From Elusimicrobia bacterium GWA2_56_46 (lineage in GTDB: Bacteria > Elusimicrobiota > Elusimicrobia > Elusimicrobiales > UBA9959), in NCBI GenBank assembly GCA_001799575.1, contig MGTT01000021.1:1-64000 (forward strand): 64,000 bases of DNA. The letters are read 5' to 3'. Each line of letters begins with the position of its first letter. Within the stretch, counting starts at the first letter, position 1. This document shows positions 14,547 through 23,302 of this stretch, piece after piece. Made by a program: the position numbers and the translations under genes. The notes under the pieces were generated by a model. It saw only the letters and a list, made by a program, of their open reading frames with translations. It had not been told where the DNA came from and ran no database searches.

Positions 14547-16547
14547 ATGAACCCCCCGCCGCGCTTTAAACAGGTACTTGTGCTCAGCACCGCCATGCTG
14601 AGCTTTATCTCTTTCTGGAAGGCGGCGGCCGTGGTTCTCTGCGACATGGGTTCCAGCGCTTATTACGCCGGGAGCATCGCCATGAACGCTTTCGGGCCGG
14701 CGGCCCCCTGGTATGTCATGGCTGTCATGATCTTTTCCGGCCTGATGCTGATGGTCTATGTGGAATCCTGCGCCATGTTCGTGCGCGGCGGCGTTTATAA
14801 GGTGGTTAATGAGGCCATGGGCCATTCCATGGCCAAAGTTTCCGTGTCTGCTCTGATGTTCGATTATGTGCTGACCGGTCCGATAAGCGCCATAAGCGCG
14901 GGCCTTTATGTTTCCAGTCTGCTTTACAATATTCTGCCGCTGTTGCATATCAACTGGCACGTTCCGCACAAGCTTTTCGCGATCCTGTTCGCCGTAGCCG
15001 TGACGGCTTTTTTTTGGCGCGAGAACATAAAAGGCGTGGAGGAATCCAGCGATAAAAGTCTTAAGATCATGATCTTTGTAAGCGCGGTCGGAACGGTGTT
15101 GATTTTATGGGCGCTAGCCACTGTTTATATCAGGGGCTTTAAACTTCCGATTTTCGAGCTCAAGTTCACCAAAGAGTCGCTAGGCTGGATGACTAATTTT
15201 CCCTACCTTCAAACCATCGGCCTGGTGGGTATTTTTATGGCTTTCGGCCATTCCATCCTGGCGTTGAGCGGCCTTGAAACTCTGGCCCAGGTTTACAGGG
15301 AGGTAGGGGATCCCAAGATAAAAAATCTCAAGAAGGCCGCGTTCCTGATTTTTATGTTCAGTCTTGTTTTTACGGGCGGTCTTACTTTCCTTTCTTCCCT
15401 GATAATACCGGGCGATCTTATAGCCGGAAAGTACTCCGATAATCTCCTTAGCGGTCTGGCGCTGGAGCTCTCAGGCCCGTACTGGGCAAAACTTGTGTTG
15501 CAGTCTTTCGTCGTAGTTTCCGGCAGCCTGATGCTGGTCGGCGCCCTGAACACCTCCCTGGTCGGCTCCAACGGCGTGTTGAACCGCGTGGCTGAAGACG
15601 GTATCCTGCACGACTGGTTCCGCCATCTTCACAAAAAATACGGTACGACTTACCGGATGATCAACCTGGTGGCCATAACTCAGATAATCGTAATAATCCT
15701 GTCCCGCGGGGATATTTACCTGATCGGCGAAGCTTATGCCTTCGGCGTCCTATGGAGCCTGGTTTTTAAAACAATTTCCCTTATCATCCTGCGATTCAGG
15801 GAAGATCTGCCCAGGGACTGGATGTTCCCTCTCAATCTCAAGGTGGGGAAAATCTATTTCCCCGTGGGGATGTGCATGGTTTTTCTTGTCATGATCACGG
15901 CCGCCGTGGCTAACCTTATGACAAAACGGGTCGCCACCATTTCCGGCATTATTTTCACAGCCGTATTTTACGCTGTTTTCCAGATCTCCGAGAACATGAA
16001 CCGGAAGAAAGCGCGGCTCTACGCTCCCGACGAGGACTCAGAGAAGCTCAATATGCGCAAAGAGGCCGATATCGGCACTATCCTGCCGGAATTGGATAAG
16101 CAGCGGAAGATCCTTGTCCCGGTGCGTAATCCCAATAATCTGGTTCATCTTAAAAGCGTCCTTGAGACCGCCGACGACGAGACCACGGATATCATCGTGC
16201 TGGCGGTGAAGATCGCCAGGGGCATACAGCTGGAGGGCGAGACCGGCGACATTACACAGGAAGAGAAAGATCTCTTTACTTCGGTGGTTCTGCTGGCCGA
16301 GAAATACGGCAAGACCGTCAAGCCGATGCTGGTGTTTTCCAACGACCCGTTTTATTCCATCGTCCAGGTGGCGCAGGCCGCGGGCGTGGACGAAATTGTC
16401 ATGGGAGTTTCCGGCAGCACGGGCGCGGAAGTACAGCTGGAGAGCCTGGCCATGTCCTGGGGTATGCTGAAAAAAGCCGGCGTTTCCCGCCCCGTCACAG
16501 CCAAGGTAGTCTGGGAAGGACGGCAGTTGTCGTATAAGCTCTCGTGA
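14547..16547 (+). CDS. APC-superfamily permease with C-terminal UspA-like domain
   Basis: A 666-aa transporter. About twelve hydrophobic segments cover residues 15-475, beginning with STAMLSFISFWKAAAVVLCD as in amino-acid/polyamine antiporters. The soluble C-terminus (about 510-666) resembles a universal-stress-protein fold (RKILVPVRNPNNLVHL, IVLAVKIARG, AGVDEIVMGVSGSTGAEVQLESLAM). Such fusions occur in other bacteria and archaea, where the C-terminal domain is thought to regulate transport through nucleotide binding. The substrate is unknown. It follows the EIIA-like gene by 9 bases. Confidence 0.85.
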   Translation: MNPPPRFKQVLVLSTAMLSFISFWKAAAVVLCDMGSSAYYAGSIAMNAFGPAAPWYVMAVMIFSGLMLMVYVESCAMFVRGGVYKVVNEAMGHSMAKVSVSALMFDYVLTGPISAISAGLYVSSLLYNILPLLHINWHVPHKLFAILFAVAVTAFFWRENIKGVEESSDKSLKIMIFVSAVGTVLILWALATVYIRGFKLPIFELKFTKESLGWMTNFPYLQTIGLVGIFMAFGHSILALSGLETLAQVYREVGDPKIKNLKKAAFLIFMFSLVFTGGLTFLSSLIIPGDLIAGKYSDNLLSGLALELSGPYWAKLVLQSFVVVSGSLMLVGALNTSLVGSNGVLNRVAEDGILHDWFRHLHKKYGTTYRMINLVAITQIIVIILSRGDIYLIGEAYAFGVLWSLVFKTISLIILRFREDLPRDWMFPLNLKVGKIYFPVGMCMVFLVMITAAVANLMTKRVATISGIIFTAVFYAVFQISENMNRKKARLYAPDEDSEKLNMRKEADIGTILPELDKQRKILVPVRNPNNLVHLKSVLETADDETTDIIVLAVKIARGIQLEGETGDITQEEKDLFTSVVLLAEKYGKTVKPMLVFSNDPFYSIVQVAQAAGVDEIVMGVSGSTGAEVQLESLAMSWGMLKKAGVSRPVTAKVVWEGRQLSYKLS

Positions 16548-16552
16548 AACGA

Positions 16553-16585
16553 GGGCTTGCCTATGGCTTATGGCCTACGGCGAAA
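16553..16585. repeat. Word-like repeat (CTTATGGCCTA type) between genes
   Basis: GGCTTGCCTATGGCTTATGGCCTACGGC: permutations of CTTATGGC/CCTATGG. The same words appear in both orientations at 32961-32992 and 33028-33048. It lies between the permease stop and def. Confidence 0.6.
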
Positions 16586-16605
16586 AAATAATGGAGTGAC
16601 GACTT

Positions 16606-17166
16606 ATGGCCATAAAACGCATCTGTAAATACGGCGAAAAGATACTTGCGAAGAAAGCGCGCAAAGTGGAGGCGCAGGAACTCAAGCGGATCCTGCCCGG
16701 CATCATAAGCGACATGTTCGAGACCCTGGACGCGGTGGGCGGGGTGGGGCTGGCGGCCAATCAGATAGGCCTGGATCTTTGCCTGGCTGTCATAAAGATA
16801 AAGAAAGAGGAAGAAGAAGATTTGCGCATTGTCCTTATCAACCCGGAATTGACGGAAAAATCCGGCGTCATGACGGGAGAGGAGGGCTGCCTTTCCCTCC
16901 CGGGTCTGTTCGCCCGGATCAAACGTTTTTCCAAGGTCAAGGTGCGCGCACTTAATGAAAAGGGGCTGCCTATAGAGGTAAACGCCGAGGGTCTTTTTTC
17001 CAGGGCGCTCCAGCACGAGATAGACCACCTGGACGGGATTCTGTTCATAGACCGCCTGCCGTTCATGACCCGCCTTAAGCTTAAGCCCGCGCTCATGAAG
17101 CTCAAGCGGCGGTGGAAGAAGATGGATGAAAGCAAGTTGCCAAGAGGTAAGGAAGCAGGGATGTAA
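16606..17166 (+). CDS. def: Peptide deformylase
   Basis: Removes the formyl group from nascent N-terminal Met. All three motifs are intact: G46VGLAANQ53, EEGCLSL with the metal ligand Cys95, and QHEIDH with His137, catalytic Glu138 and His141. Length 186 aa, slightly long because of a basic C-terminal tail (KLKRRWKKMDESK). It sits directly upstream of fmt, the enzyme that adds the formyl group, as in many bacteria. GGAG lies 11 bases before the ATG. Confidence 0.96.
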   Translation: MAIKRICKYGEKILAKKARKVEAQELKRILPGIISDMFETLDAVGGVGLAANQIGLDLCLAVIKIKKEEEEDLRIVLINPELTEKSGVMTGEEGCLSLPGLFARIKRFSKVKVRALNEKGLPIEVNAEGLFSRALQHEIDHLDGILFIDRLPFMTRLKLKPALMKLKRRWKKMDESKLPRGKEAGM

Positions 17167-17190
17167 TGATGTAAGGTTTTCGAAAAAAAT

Positions 17191-18162
17191 ATGTCAAAGT
17201 TAAAGATCGTATTTCTCGGGACGCCGGAGCTGGCCTGCCCTTTTCTGAGCAGGATCGTTGCCGACGGCTACCGGGTGTCCGGCGTTATTTCCCAGCCGGA
17301 CCGGCTCCAGGGCCGCGGCATGAAGCTCTGCTGCCCCCCCGTAAAGAATAAAGCCGGACAACTGTCTTTGGAGGTATTCCAGCCCCGCACCGCCGAAGAT
17401 CTCATCTTCGCGTTATCGGAATTCAAGCCCGATCTGGGCGTGGCGGTCGCCTACGGGCGGCTTATAAAAAAAGAAGCCCTCGCCATCCCCAGGCTTGGTT
17501 TTCTCAACGTGCATTTTTCCCTCCTGCCGAAATATCGCGGCGCCGCCCCTGTGCAGCGGGCGCTGATGAACGGCGAGAGCATGACCGGCGTAACCGTGTT
17601 CTGGCTGGACGAGGGGCTGGACACCGGCCCGGTGTACGCTTCCCGGCCGGTTCCCGTTTCACCGGAGGACTATGCGCCGGAACTTTTTCAGAAGACGGCG
17701 GAGGCGGGCATGGAGCTCCTGAGCGAGTGTCTAGCCGGGATTGCGGCGGGACGGATAGTGAAAACTCCGCAGAGCGGCGGCGCGACGCTCGCGCCCAGGA
17801 TCTCTCCCGCGGATACCCGGCTTGATTTCAGCGATCCGGCCGCGTCCGTCCGCGATCTGGTTAGGGGACTGGCAGCCGGGCCCCGCGCGAGGTTCATGAT
17901 CCCGGTTGGCAGCCGGCCGGCGGAAGTGCAGGTCGTCAGGTGCTCGCTTCCCTCCGGCCGCCCCGGCTCCGCGGCCCGTCCCGGAACCATAACCGGGATT
18001 GAAAGGACGAAAGGCTTTTATATACAATGTAGCGACGGAGAACTGTTGATGGAAGAGGTGCAGCCGGAAGGCAAGAAGCCGATGAAGGCCCTGGATTTTC
18101 TGAACGGCTCCCGCCTTAAGCCGGGCGATACGGTCATTGGAGGTAACCACCAACTGTTATGA
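17191..18162 (+). CDS. fmt: Methionyl-tRNA formyltransferase
   Basis: Formylates initiator Met-tRNA using 10-formyl-tetrahydrofolate. The N-terminal Rossmann-like domain starts KIVFLGTPELACPFL. The catalytic Asn-His-Asp set is seen in FLNVHFSLLPKYRGAAPVQ and in VFWLDEGLDTGPV. The C-terminal tRNA-binding domain spans about residues 205-323. Length 323 aa, normal for the family. It overlaps htpX by 4 bases (ATGA). Confidence 0.96.
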   Translation: MSKLKIVFLGTPELACPFLSRIVADGYRVSGVISQPDRLQGRGMKLCCPPVKNKAGQLSLEVFQPRTAEDLIFALSEFKPDLGVAVAYGRLIKKEALAIPRLGFLNVHFSLLPKYRGAAPVQRALMNGESMTGVTVFWLDEGLDTGPVYASRPVPVSPEDYAPELFQKTAEAGMELLSECLAGIAAGRIVKTPQSGGATLAPRISPADTRLDFSDPAASVRDLVRGLAAGPRARFMIPVGSRPAEVQVVRCSLPSGRPGSAARPGTITGIERTKGFYIQCSDGELLMEEVQPEGKKPMKALDFLNGSRLKPGDTVIGGNHQLL

Positions 18163-19007
18163 ATATTTTAAAAACCGCCTTATTGATGTTGTTGATGATG
18201 GCTTTCGTTCTTTTTGTCGGCCAGTGGATAGGCGGCCGATCCGGCCTGATGATGGCTTTTCTTTTCGGCTCCATAGGCAACATAGCGGCCTATTGGTTTT
18301 CCGACAAAGTCGTGCTTATGACCTCCGGCGCCAGGCCGCTGGACGAGAAAGACGCTCCGCAGGTTTACCGCATAGTGGCGTCCATAGCCCAGGCCAGGGG
18401 TATTCCGATGCCGAAAGTTTACCTGATGGACACTCCCATGCTCAATGCTTTCGCCACCGGCAGGAGCCCTTCCCACGCCGCCGTAGCCGTGACTTCAGGC
18501 ATTCTGGACGCCCTGGACGAGCGGGAACTTGCCGGAGTGCTGGCTCATGAGATGAGCCATATCCTGCATCGCGACATACTTATTTCAACTATCGTGAGCG
18601 TAATGGCCGGCGCGATATACACGCTGATCCATATCGCGCAATTCTCCGCGCTCTTCGGAGGCTCTTCCCGCGACGATAACGGCCGGAGTTCTAATCCGAT
18701 AGTCCTTCTGGTCATGATGATCGTGGCGCCGCTGGCGGCGACGCTGATCCAGATGGCCATTTCCCGCAGCCGGGAATTTGACGCCGATAAGGGCGCGGCT
18801 TCCATAACCGGGGATCCGCTGGCGCTGGCTTCGGCCCTGAGGAAGATTTCCGTCCGCGATCGGGGGTACGAACTTCCTCCTTCTACGGCGCATATGTTTA
18901 TTTTTAATCCGTTGAGCGGGCGCAGCATGATGTCGCTTTTTTCCACCCATCCCCCCGTGGAGGCCCGCGTGGCAAAGCTTGAGGCGATGGTTGGGGGAAA
19001 AGGCTAA
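18159..19007 (+). CDS. htpX: HtpX-type membrane zinc protease
   Basis: Inner-membrane M48 metalloprotease for quality control of membrane proteins. Two N-terminal hydrophobic segments (about residues 5-45), the zinc site LAHEMSHILHRD near residues 128-139, two further TM segments (147-165, 184-203), and the third ligand region SREFDADKGAA. Length 282 aa against about 290 for E. coli. Its ATG overlaps the fmt stop. AAAGGAGA follows it for the next gene. Confidence 0.94.
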   Translation: MNILKTALLMLLMMAFVLFVGQWIGGRSGLMMAFLFGSIGNIAAYWFSDKVVLMTSGARPLDEKDAPQVYRIVASIAQARGIPMPKVYLMDTPMLNAFATGRSPSHAAVAVTSGILDALDERELAGVLAHEMSHILHRDILISTIVSVMAGAIYTLIHIAQFSALFGGSSRDDNGRSSNPIVLLVMMIVAPLAATLIQMAISRSREFDADKGAASITGDPLALASALRKISVRDRGYELPPSTAHMFIFNPLSGRSMMSLFSTHPPVEARVAKLEAMVGGKG

Positions 19008-19018
19008 AGGAGACATTT

Positions 19019-20026
19019 GTGGGCATAAAAGAATTTTTCAGCAGGCATTTTTCCAGCACGGAAGAATCTTTCCTTAATCCCGGCTTTCTCCTGAAGATAG
19101 CCGGCGTGGCCCTGGCGCTTTTTCTGCTGACCTATTTCCTCTTCTCCTGGACCATGGATACCGTCATCCACAGCCGCAAAGAGGTCATAGTGCCGGACAT
19201 CCAGGGGAAATCGGCCGCCAACGCCCTTCAGCTTATCAGCGAGAATGATCTGGCCATGAAAATAGCGGGGTATGAATTCAACGACTCCGTGCCCATAAGC
19301 ACCGTTCTCAGGCAGGTTCCGCCGGCCGGCGCCACCGTGCGCGAAGGCAAGATAGTAAAAGTCGTTTTCAGCCAGGGCGGAGAATTGGTCTTCACCCCCA
19401 GCCTTATCGGCCTGCCGCTCCGCAACGCCGAACTTCTCCTCCGGCAGCGTCAGCTTCTGCTTGGCGAGGTGAGCGAGTCTTATTCCCTGAAAGCCGAAAA
19501 GGGGACGGTTCTGTCGCAGGAGCCCAAAGCCGAGACGAGCGTTTCAAAGAATACCATGGTAGCCGTGGTTGTTTCGGCCGGGGAGCCTCCGGCCGGCATA
19601 GTGCTGATGCCGGATTTCAGGCAGCGAAAGCTGGCCGAAACCTACCAGTGGGCGTCGGACAATAAACTGAAAGTTGAAACCATCGAAGACCCCTCCTCTC
19701 TTTTCCCGGGCGGCACGATCATAGATCAGACCCCGGCGGCCGACACGGTCGTTTCCGCCGGCTCGGTCGTCACTCTCACGGCCAGTTCCCGCAAATCCGC
19801 GGCCGGCCAGGAAGAAAAAGAATTCCGCATCCCCTACGTAGTGCCGCAGAGCGGTTCCCAGCGACATATCCGCGTAGTTACCGTCGGCAAGCAGGGAGAC
19901 CGGGAGATCTTTAACGGCCTCAGGGAGCCGGGCTCCAAGATAGATCTTACGGTGCCGTACGGCGGCGCCGATAAGATCCGTATTTTCGTAAACGGCATAC
20001 TGGTGGAAGAACGCGAAGTGAAGTAG
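19019..20026 (+). CDS. Single-pass membrane protein with three PASTA domains
   Basis: A 335-aa protein. A short cytoplasmic N-terminus and one TM segment (about residues 26-46) are followed by three PASTA repeats (each starting VPDI, TPSLIGLPLRNAELLL and MPDFRQRKLAE), each ending in a V.V..S motif. A basic/charged C-terminus follows. PASTA domains bind muropeptides or act as spacers. There is no kinase or PBP domain, so this is a free-standing PASTA protein, perhaps a wall sensor or adaptor. The start is GTG at 19019, supported by AAAGGAGA 8 bases upstream. Confidence 0.85.
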   Translation: MGIKEFFSRHFSSTEESFLNPGFLLKIAGVALALFLLTYFLFSWTMDTVIHSRKEVIVPDIQGKSAANALQLISENDLAMKIAGYEFNDSVPISTVLRQVPPAGATVREGKIVKVVFSQGGELVFTPSLIGLPLRNAELLLRQRQLLLGEVSESYSLKAEKGTVLSQEPKAETSVSKNTMVAVVVSAGEPPAGIVLMPDFRQRKLAETYQWASDNKLKVETIEDPSSLFPGGTIIDQTPAADTVVSAGSVVTLTASSRKSAAGQEEKEFRIPYVVPQSGSQRHIRVVTVGKQGDREIFNGLREPGSKIDLTVPYGGADKIRIFVNGILVEEREVK

Positions 20027-20064
20027 GAGAAACGACGAGGGTTGGATGGTGAGGTTTTTCAGGG

Positions 20065-20757
20065 ATGACCAGAAACAAGGTAATACCGGTTCCCGACGGG
20101 CGTCCGCACATAGTGCCCTCGGTGCTTTCGGCGGATTTTGCGTGCCTTAAAAAAAGTCTGCGCGGGCTTGAGCGCTCGGCCGCCTGGGTGCAGCTGGATG
20201 TAATGGACGGGCATTTTGTGCCGAATCTCAGCTTTGGGCCCCATGTCGCGGAAAGTTTCAGGGCGGCCACCCCGCTGGCGCTGGACGCGCATCTTATGGT
20301 GGAGCGTCCGGATCTTTTTATAGGTTCTTTCGCCGCCGCCGGCGCGGGTCTTATTACCGTTCATGAAGAGGCGCATACGGATATTGGCGCGTGCCTTAAA
20401 AAAATAAGGGCGCTGGGCCTGAAAGCCGGTCTCGCGCTGCGGCCCAAAACGCCGCTTTCCCGCGCTTTAAAATATCTGAAGCGGCTGGACTTGCTTCTTC
20501 TTATGACCGTGGAACCGGGTTTCGGAGGCCAGGCCTTTATGCGCGGGCTTCTGCCCAAGATCGCCGCGGCCCGTCTGGCTATCGCCCGCGCCGGACGGCC
20601 CATATGGCTGCAGGTTGACGGCGGCATAAATGAAGTCACCGCGCCGCAGGCTGTCAGGGCCGGCGCCGACTCTCTGGTAATGGGCAGCGCGGTTTTCTCA
20701 AAGACGGATCCGGCCGGATTTATACGGCGGCTGACCAAAATCCTGCAAAGGGGCTGA
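20065..20757 (+). CDS. rpe: Ribulose-phosphate 3-epimerase
   Basis: Interconverts ribulose-5-phosphate and xylulose-5-phosphate in the pentose-phosphate pathway. TIM-barrel motifs: VPSVLSADFACL, WVQLDVMDGHFVPNLSFGP (metal-binding His/Asp), ALDAHLMVERPD, TVEPGFGGQAFM and LQVDGGINEVTAPQAVRAGAD (phosphate site). Length 230 aa, slightly longer at the N-terminus than usual. It is followed 5 bases later by a receiver-domain gene. Confidence 0.95.
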   Translation: MTRNKVIPVPDGRPHIVPSVLSADFACLKKSLRGLERSAAWVQLDVMDGHFVPNLSFGPHVAESFRAATPLALDAHLMVERPDLFIGSFAAAGAGLITVHEEAHTDIGACLKKIRALGLKAGLALRPKTPLSRALKYLKRLDLLLLMTVEPGFGGQAFMRGLLPKIAAARLAIARAGRPIWLQVDGGINEVTAPQAVRAGADSLVMGSAVFSKTDPAGFIRRLTKILQRG

Positions 20758-20762
20758 TTTTT

Positions 20763-21143
20763 ATGGATATGGAGAGGAAAATCCTTATAGTGGAAGACGA
20801 GGACGTCATCGCCAGAGTGCTCCGCATACGTCTGGAGGCGCTGGGTTACATAGTTGCGGTGGCCGGCGACGGAGAAGAGGGCCTTGAACTGGTCAAAAAG
20901 GAGAAGCCCGACCTGGCCATTATAGACATCGGTCTCCCCCGCATAGACGGCAACACACTGTGCGAGCTTATCAGGGCCGAAGCGGCCACTAAAGGCACAA
21001 AGATCATCATCCTCACCGGCAAGAGGCTGGTAGGGGATATGGAAACGGCTTTCCAGTCCGGCGCCGACATTTATATGAGCAAGCCGTACGAGTGGCAGCG
21101 TCTTCTGGATCACATAAAAAAGCTTTTGGGCGAAACCGACTGA
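20763..21143 (+). CDS. Stand-alone CheY-like response-regulator receiver (1)
   Basis: A 126-aa receiver domain with no output domain. Acidic pocket in ILIVEDEDVIARV, phospho-acceptor Asp in LAIIDIGLPRIDG (about residue 57), Thr in ILTGKRL and Lys in YMSKPYEW. It lies 5 bases after rpe. The next gene but one motif is a close paralogue (both share DIGLPR.DG.TLC.LI and LTGKR), so the pair arose by duplication. No cognate histidine kinase is adjacent. Confidence 0.88.
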   Translation: MDMERKILIVEDEDVIARVLRIRLEALGYIVAVAGDGEEGLELVKKEKPDLAIIDIGLPRIDGNTLCELIRAEAATKGTKIIILTGKRLVGDMETAFQSGADIYMSKPYEWQRLLDHIKKLLGETD

Positions 21144-21194
21144 CCCCGGCGAATTAAAATTTATTTTCCGGGGACATGCGGGGGGACGGACAAC

Positions 21195-21569
21195 GTGTCG
21201 AAGAAAATACTTGTCGTGGAAGACGACGTGCTGGTGGCGGAACTGCTGATCAATAATATTGAAAGCCTGGGTTGCAGGACGCTTATCGCGTATGACGGAG
21301 AAACAGGCTGGGAACTCGCCAAAAAGGAGAAACCGGATCTGATCATACAGGATATAGGTCTCCCCCGGATGGACGGGATTACTCTCTGTAAACTTATAAA
21401 AAGCAAGGACGGCACCAAGCAGATCCCCGTTATCATGCTTACCGGCAAAAGAATGGTTGCCGATATGGAAGACGCCTTTAAGGCCGGCGCCGACGCCTAC
21501 GTGAACAAGCCTTTTGATTGGGATCGTATGCTGTCGCATATTCGTAAAATATTGGGCCCGGACGTATAA
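21195..21569 (+). CDS. Stand-alone CheY-like response-regulator receiver (2)
   Basis: A 124-aa receiver, paralogue of the gene at 20763-21143. Acidic pocket ILVVEDDVLVAEL, phospho-acceptor Asp in LIIQDIGLPRMDG, Thr in LTGKRMV, Lys in YVNKPFDW. The start is GTG at 21195 after a GGGGGAC stretch. A CCCCGG/CCGGGG hairpin-like pair lies in the 51-bp gap before it. The rpsP promoter -10 lies just after its stop. The duplicated pair could form a phosphorelay branch or interact with different kinases. Confidence 0.88.
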   Translation: MSKKILVVEDDVLVAELLINNIESLGCRTLIAYDGETGWELAKKEKPDLIIQDIGLPRMDGITLCKLIKSKDGTKQIPVIMLTGKRMVADMEDAFKAGADAYVNKPFDWDRMLSHIRKILGPDV

Positions 21570-21585
21570 ACCCCCGAAAATATCG

Positions 21586-21591
21586 TATAAT
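21586..21591 (+). promoter_or_regulatory. -10 element of the rpsP operon
   Basis: TATAAT within an AT-rich patch, 35 bases before the rpsP ATG, followed by a strong Shine-Dalgarno AGGAGGA. No good -35 hexamer at 16-18 bp spacing was found. Confidence 0.5.
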
Positions 21592-21625
21592 ATAGGGATT
21601 AGTCAAGACCGGCAGGAGGAAGAGT

Positions 21626-21886
21626 ATGGCAGTAGTTTTAAGGCTTCAAAGGATCGGTAAAAGGACGCAGCCGCATTACAGGGTCGTGGCTATCGAAAAA
21701 GCCCGCGGTCCGCACGGCGCCCCGCTTGAGATCGTCGGGCATTATAATCCGAAAGCGGAAAAGGACAAAGAGAAAGTTTCTTTCAACATGGCCAAACTGG
21801 ATCGCTGGATTAAAACCGGCGCGAAAGCGTCCGCAACCCTCGGAACCCTCATTACAAGGGCCAGGAAAGCCGAAAAGGCGGGATAA
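21626..21886 (+). CDS. rpsP: Small-subunit ribosomal protein bS16
   Basis: An 86-aa ribosomal protein. The N-terminus VVLRLQRIGKRTQPHYRVVAIE is diagnostic, and the middle carries GHYNPKAEKDKEKVSFN. AGGAGGA lies 7 bases before the ATG, and an upstream TATAAT suggests this is the first gene of an operon running rpsP-khpA-trmD-rplS. Confidence 0.97.
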   Translation: MAVVLRLQRIGKRTQPHYRVVAIEKARGPHGAPLEIVGHYNPKAEKDKEKVSFNMAKLDRWIKTGAKASATLGTLITRARKAEKAG

Positions 21887-21901
21887 ACGGCGGGAAAAAT
21901 T

Positions 21902-22129
21902 ATGAAAGACGTCCTTGTTTATCTGATAAATTCCCTGGTGGACGAACCCGCCGCGGCCAAGTTGTCTACTTCCGAAGACGGCAATGTTGTGCGGTTTAAA
22001 CTTTCGGTGGCGCCTTCGGATCGGGGCAAAATAATCGGCAAGGAAGGCCGGGTGGTTAAATCCATCAGAACCCTTCTGCAGGTAGAGGCCGCCAAAACCA
22101 ATAAGAAAGTGTTCCTTGACATAATCTAG
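21902..22129 (+). CDS. khpA: KH-domain RNA-binding protein KhpA
   Basis: A 75-aa single KH domain protein. The GxxG loop is in RGKIIGKEGRVVKSIRTLLQ (about residues 40-59). In Firmicutes and others KhpA pairs with KhpB/EloR and binds many RNAs; its place between rpsP and trmD is typical. It ends 3 bases before trmD. rimM, commonly located here, is absent. Confidence 0.94.
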   Translation: MKDVLVYLINSLVDEPAAAKLSTSEDGNVVRFKLSVAPSDRGKIIGKEGRVVKSIRTLLQVEAAKTNKKVFLDII

Positions 22130-22132
22130 CCT

Positions 22133-22858
22133 ATGCGCATCGATGTCGTGACGCTGTTCCCCTCCATGGTGGACGCGCCGCTCTCGGAGAGTATCGTGGG
22201 CCGGGCCCGGGAGGCGGGCCGCCTGAAGCTTGGCTTTTCAAACCCCAGGGATTTCGCCGAAGACCGGCACAGAACCGTGGACGACAAGCCCTACGGCGGC
22301 GGCACGGGCATGCTGATGATGGCGGAGCCGGTTTACAGGGCACTTAAAAAGGTCAAAAAAAGAGATTCGTATGTGATACTGCTGACGCCTAAAGGCAGGC
22401 GTTTCGATCAGCGGATGGCTCTTGAGCTGGCGGCAAAAAAAAATATTGTGCTGATCTGCGGCCACTACGAAGGGATAGACGAACGCGTAAACAATTTCGC
22501 CGATCTTGAGTTGTCCATCGGGGATTATGTGCTGACCGGCGGCGAACCGGCGGCCGTGGCGATCATAGATGCCGTTACCAGGCTCCTGCCGGGAGTGCTG
22601 AAACAGGCTGACGCCGTGATAAACGAGACTTTTACGGAGGGGCTGCTGGAAGCCCCGCATTACACCAGGCCCGGGGTCTGGCGCAGGATGAAAGTGCCGG
22701 AAGCGCTCCTGAGCGGCGATCATAAACGCATCTCAGGATGGCGCAGATCCGCCGCGATGGAGTTGACCGGCAAGAACAGGCCCGATCTTATAAACCGCGA
22801 AGCTTATAATGGAGGAAGTTATGAAGACGATCGAAACGCAGCTCGGGATGAAGAATGA
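22133..22858 (+). CDS. trmD: tRNA (guanine-N1)-methyltransferase
   Basis: Methylates G37 of tRNAs with a 3' neighbouring G, preventing frameshifting. SPOUT knot motifs: [39 protein letters not shown] and [13 protein letters not shown]. Length 241 aa, normal. Its 3' end overlaps the start of rplS by 38 bases, with the rplS ribosome-binding site inside trmD. Confidence 0.97.
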   Translation: MRIDVVTLFPSMVDAPLSESIVGRAREAGRLKLGFSNPRDFAEDRHRTVDDKPYGGGTGMLMMAEPVYRALKKVKKRDSYVILLTPKGRRFDQRMALELAAKKNIVLICGHYEGIDERVNNFADLELSIGDYVLTGGEPAAVAIIDAVTRLLPGVLKQADAVINETFTEGLLEAPHYTRPGVWRRMKVPEALLSGDHKRISGWRRSAAMELTGKNRPDLINREAYNGGSYEDDRNAARDEE

Positions 22859-23228
22859 AAAATTCGATTTCAAAACCGGCGATACCGTAAAGGTGTTTAC
22901 CAAGGTTGTGGAAGGCGACAGTGAGCGCGTCCAGGTTTTTGACGGCGTGCTCATAGGCCGGAGAGGCTCCGGCATCTCCGAATCTTTCACCGTGAGGAAA
23001 GTTTCCTACGGCGTGGGCGTGGAAAGGGTGTTCCCCGTTCATTCCCCCCGCATCGACAAGATAGAACTGGTAAAAACCGGAAAAGTGCGCCGGGCAAAGA
23101 TCTATTATCTGCGCGAACTCTCAGGCAAGTCCGCCAGACTTGAAGAAAAGGTAGAGGCCGGCGAAACCGCCGCCGCGGCTCCCGCCGCTCCGGCGCCGAT
23201 CCAGCCCCCGGCAGCTCCCTCAATTTAA
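22821..23228 (+). CDS. rplS: Large-subunit ribosomal protein bL19
   Basis: A 135-aa protein. Core motifs: [52 protein letters not shown] and [16 protein letters not shown]. The ATG at 22821 is chosen because GGAGG sits 5-9 bases upstream; an in-frame ATG at 22809 lies before that site. The C-terminus carries an added Ala/Pro-rich tail (about 25 residues), longer than in E. coli. Confidence 0.96.
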   Translation: MKTIETQLGMKNEKFDFKTGDTVKVFTKVVEGDSERVQVFDGVLIGRRGSGISESFTVRKVSYGVGVERVFPVHSPRIDKIELVKTGKVRRAKIYYLRELSGKSARLEEKVEAGETAAAAPAAPAPIQPPAAPSI

Positions 23229-23302
23229 AGGGTAACGCCGGCGGGTGTGTGCAAAAAGGGTGAAAATTTAACTGAATTTTCCGGATTAGCGAGGTTCGAC
23301 AT

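Noticed and set aside
20361-21539. 392-codon minus-strand frame
   Set aside because: Antisense to rpe and the two receiver genes, all with full motif sets.
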